NCBI GenBank assembly: GCA_036898135.1
Contig: CM072513.1
Location: 89,052,066 to 89,116,065, forward strand
Length of the DNA: 64,000 bases
Reading direction: 5' to 3'
Source of the DNA: Oncomelania hupensis
Lineage: Eukaryota > Mollusca > Gastropoda > Littorinimorpha > Pomatiopsidae
Shown here piece by piece: positions 63,395 through 64,000 of the stretch; the stretch's first letter is position 1, and each line of letters begins with the position of its first letter. The notes beneath the pieces were generated by a model, which saw only the letters and a program-made list of their open reading frames with translations, did no database searches and had not been told where the DNA came from. The position numbers were made by a program, and so were the translations under genes.

Positions 63395-64000
63395 CCAACA
63401 CTCTTCAACATCTTCCTAGAGCGCATCAAGTCAAATGCCCTTGCAGATCACAAAGGCACAGTCAGCGTAGGGGGTAGAGCAATCTCCAACCTTCGTTTTG
63501 AGGATGACATTGATGGATTGGCTGGAGAGGAACAAGAACAACTGGTACAGAGGCTTGACACCACATCCAGAGCCTATGGAATGGAAATAAGTGCAGAGAA
63601 GACCAAAATGATGACCAACAATACCAATGACATCAACACGGACATCAAAGTCCAAGGCCAATCCCTCAACACAGTGCATAGCTTTAAATATTTAGGAGCC
63701 ATTTTATCAGACAATGGGTCCCGACAGGAAGTCCTCTCCAGGATCGTACACACAACTGCTGCCCTGGCAAGGTTGAAGCCCATTTGGAAAGACAGGACCA
63801 TCACTCTACATTTCAAGGTAAGACTACTGCGCTCCCTTGTCATCTCCATCTTCCTATACGCTTGCGAAACATGGACCCTCACAGCAGACCTACAACGAAG
63901 AATACAAAGCATGGAGATGAGGAGCTACAGAAGACTTCTGGGCATTTCCTATACTCAACACATCACCAACGACGAAGTTTACAGACCGTCAAACAAGCCA
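63395..64000 (+). pseudogene. LINE-R copy running off the window
   Basis: From ACTCTTCAACATCTTCCTAG (FNIFLERI region) through a changed catalytic box (LRFEDDIDGLAG in place of LRFADD), AYGMEISAEKTKMMTNN, FKYLGAILSDNGS, a full LKPIWKDRTITLHFKVRLLR region and LQRRIQSMEMRSYRRLLG. Frame disruption lies near 63410 and 63970. The Ala-to-Glu change in the active-site box and short deletions indicate a dead copy. The 3' end is outside the window. Confidence 0.87.

Overview
The window looks like repeat-rich intergenic DNA from an animal genome. The mix of families (several tRNA-derived SINEs, an abundant LINE with a GGATA-repeat tail, an I/Jockey-like LINE, CR1/L2-like LINE ends, terminal-inverted-repeat MITEs and very many GA/CT, AAT and GAA microsatellites) fits a lophotrochozoan, most likely a gastropod mollusc. 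That assignment is inference. No rRNA or functional tRNA gene, prokaryotic operon or CRISPR array was seen. Most open reading frames are short translations of microsatellites or dead transposon pieces.

The one intact large gene is the polyprotein of an LTR retrotransposon at 53938-61977: two near-identical LTRs (1510 and 1507 bp), a perfect AACAT target duplication and a 1495-residue gag-pol frame. Its domain order is gag, protease, integrase, reverse transcriptase, RNase H. A Ty3/gypsy-type pol with integrase ahead of reverse transcriptase is the hallmark of the Gmr1-like group. A diverged solo LTR related to it lies at 3689-5166.

Layout. 1-1142 is a 22/28-bp minisatellite. 1143-7450 holds an LTR-like repeat and an AT-rich motif array split by a SINE (itself split by the solo LTR), a TA-flanked MITE and a LINE end. 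8040-13640 holds SINEs, tandem repeats, a retroposon with a hairpin in its 5' region, a LINE copy and a composite tRNA/5S SINE. 13760-20830 is microsatellites, a LINE copy, a hAT-like MITE and a 1.2-kb 13-bp satellite. 20853-23151 is a decayed intronless gene of a PIN-nuclease-like, cysteine-rich family. 24190-33667 carries LINE fragments, a MITE with telomere-like repeats inside, a Mutator-like element whose ends are tandem repeats, and an LTR-like element. 33668-37867 is an I/Jockey-like LINE (gag and endonuclease only) split by a CR1/L2-like LINE. 37868-52150 alternates SINEs, MITEs, LINE ends and microsatellites. 52780-53140 is the best candidate for a host promoter and first exons. 53689-62343 is a retroposon split by the LTR element. 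The window ends inside another LINE copy.

The relationships are mainly nested insertions, many provable from target-site duplications, so relative ages can be read. The non-autonomous SINEs and short retroposons would depend on LINE machinery supplied in trans; no LINE copy here looks complete.
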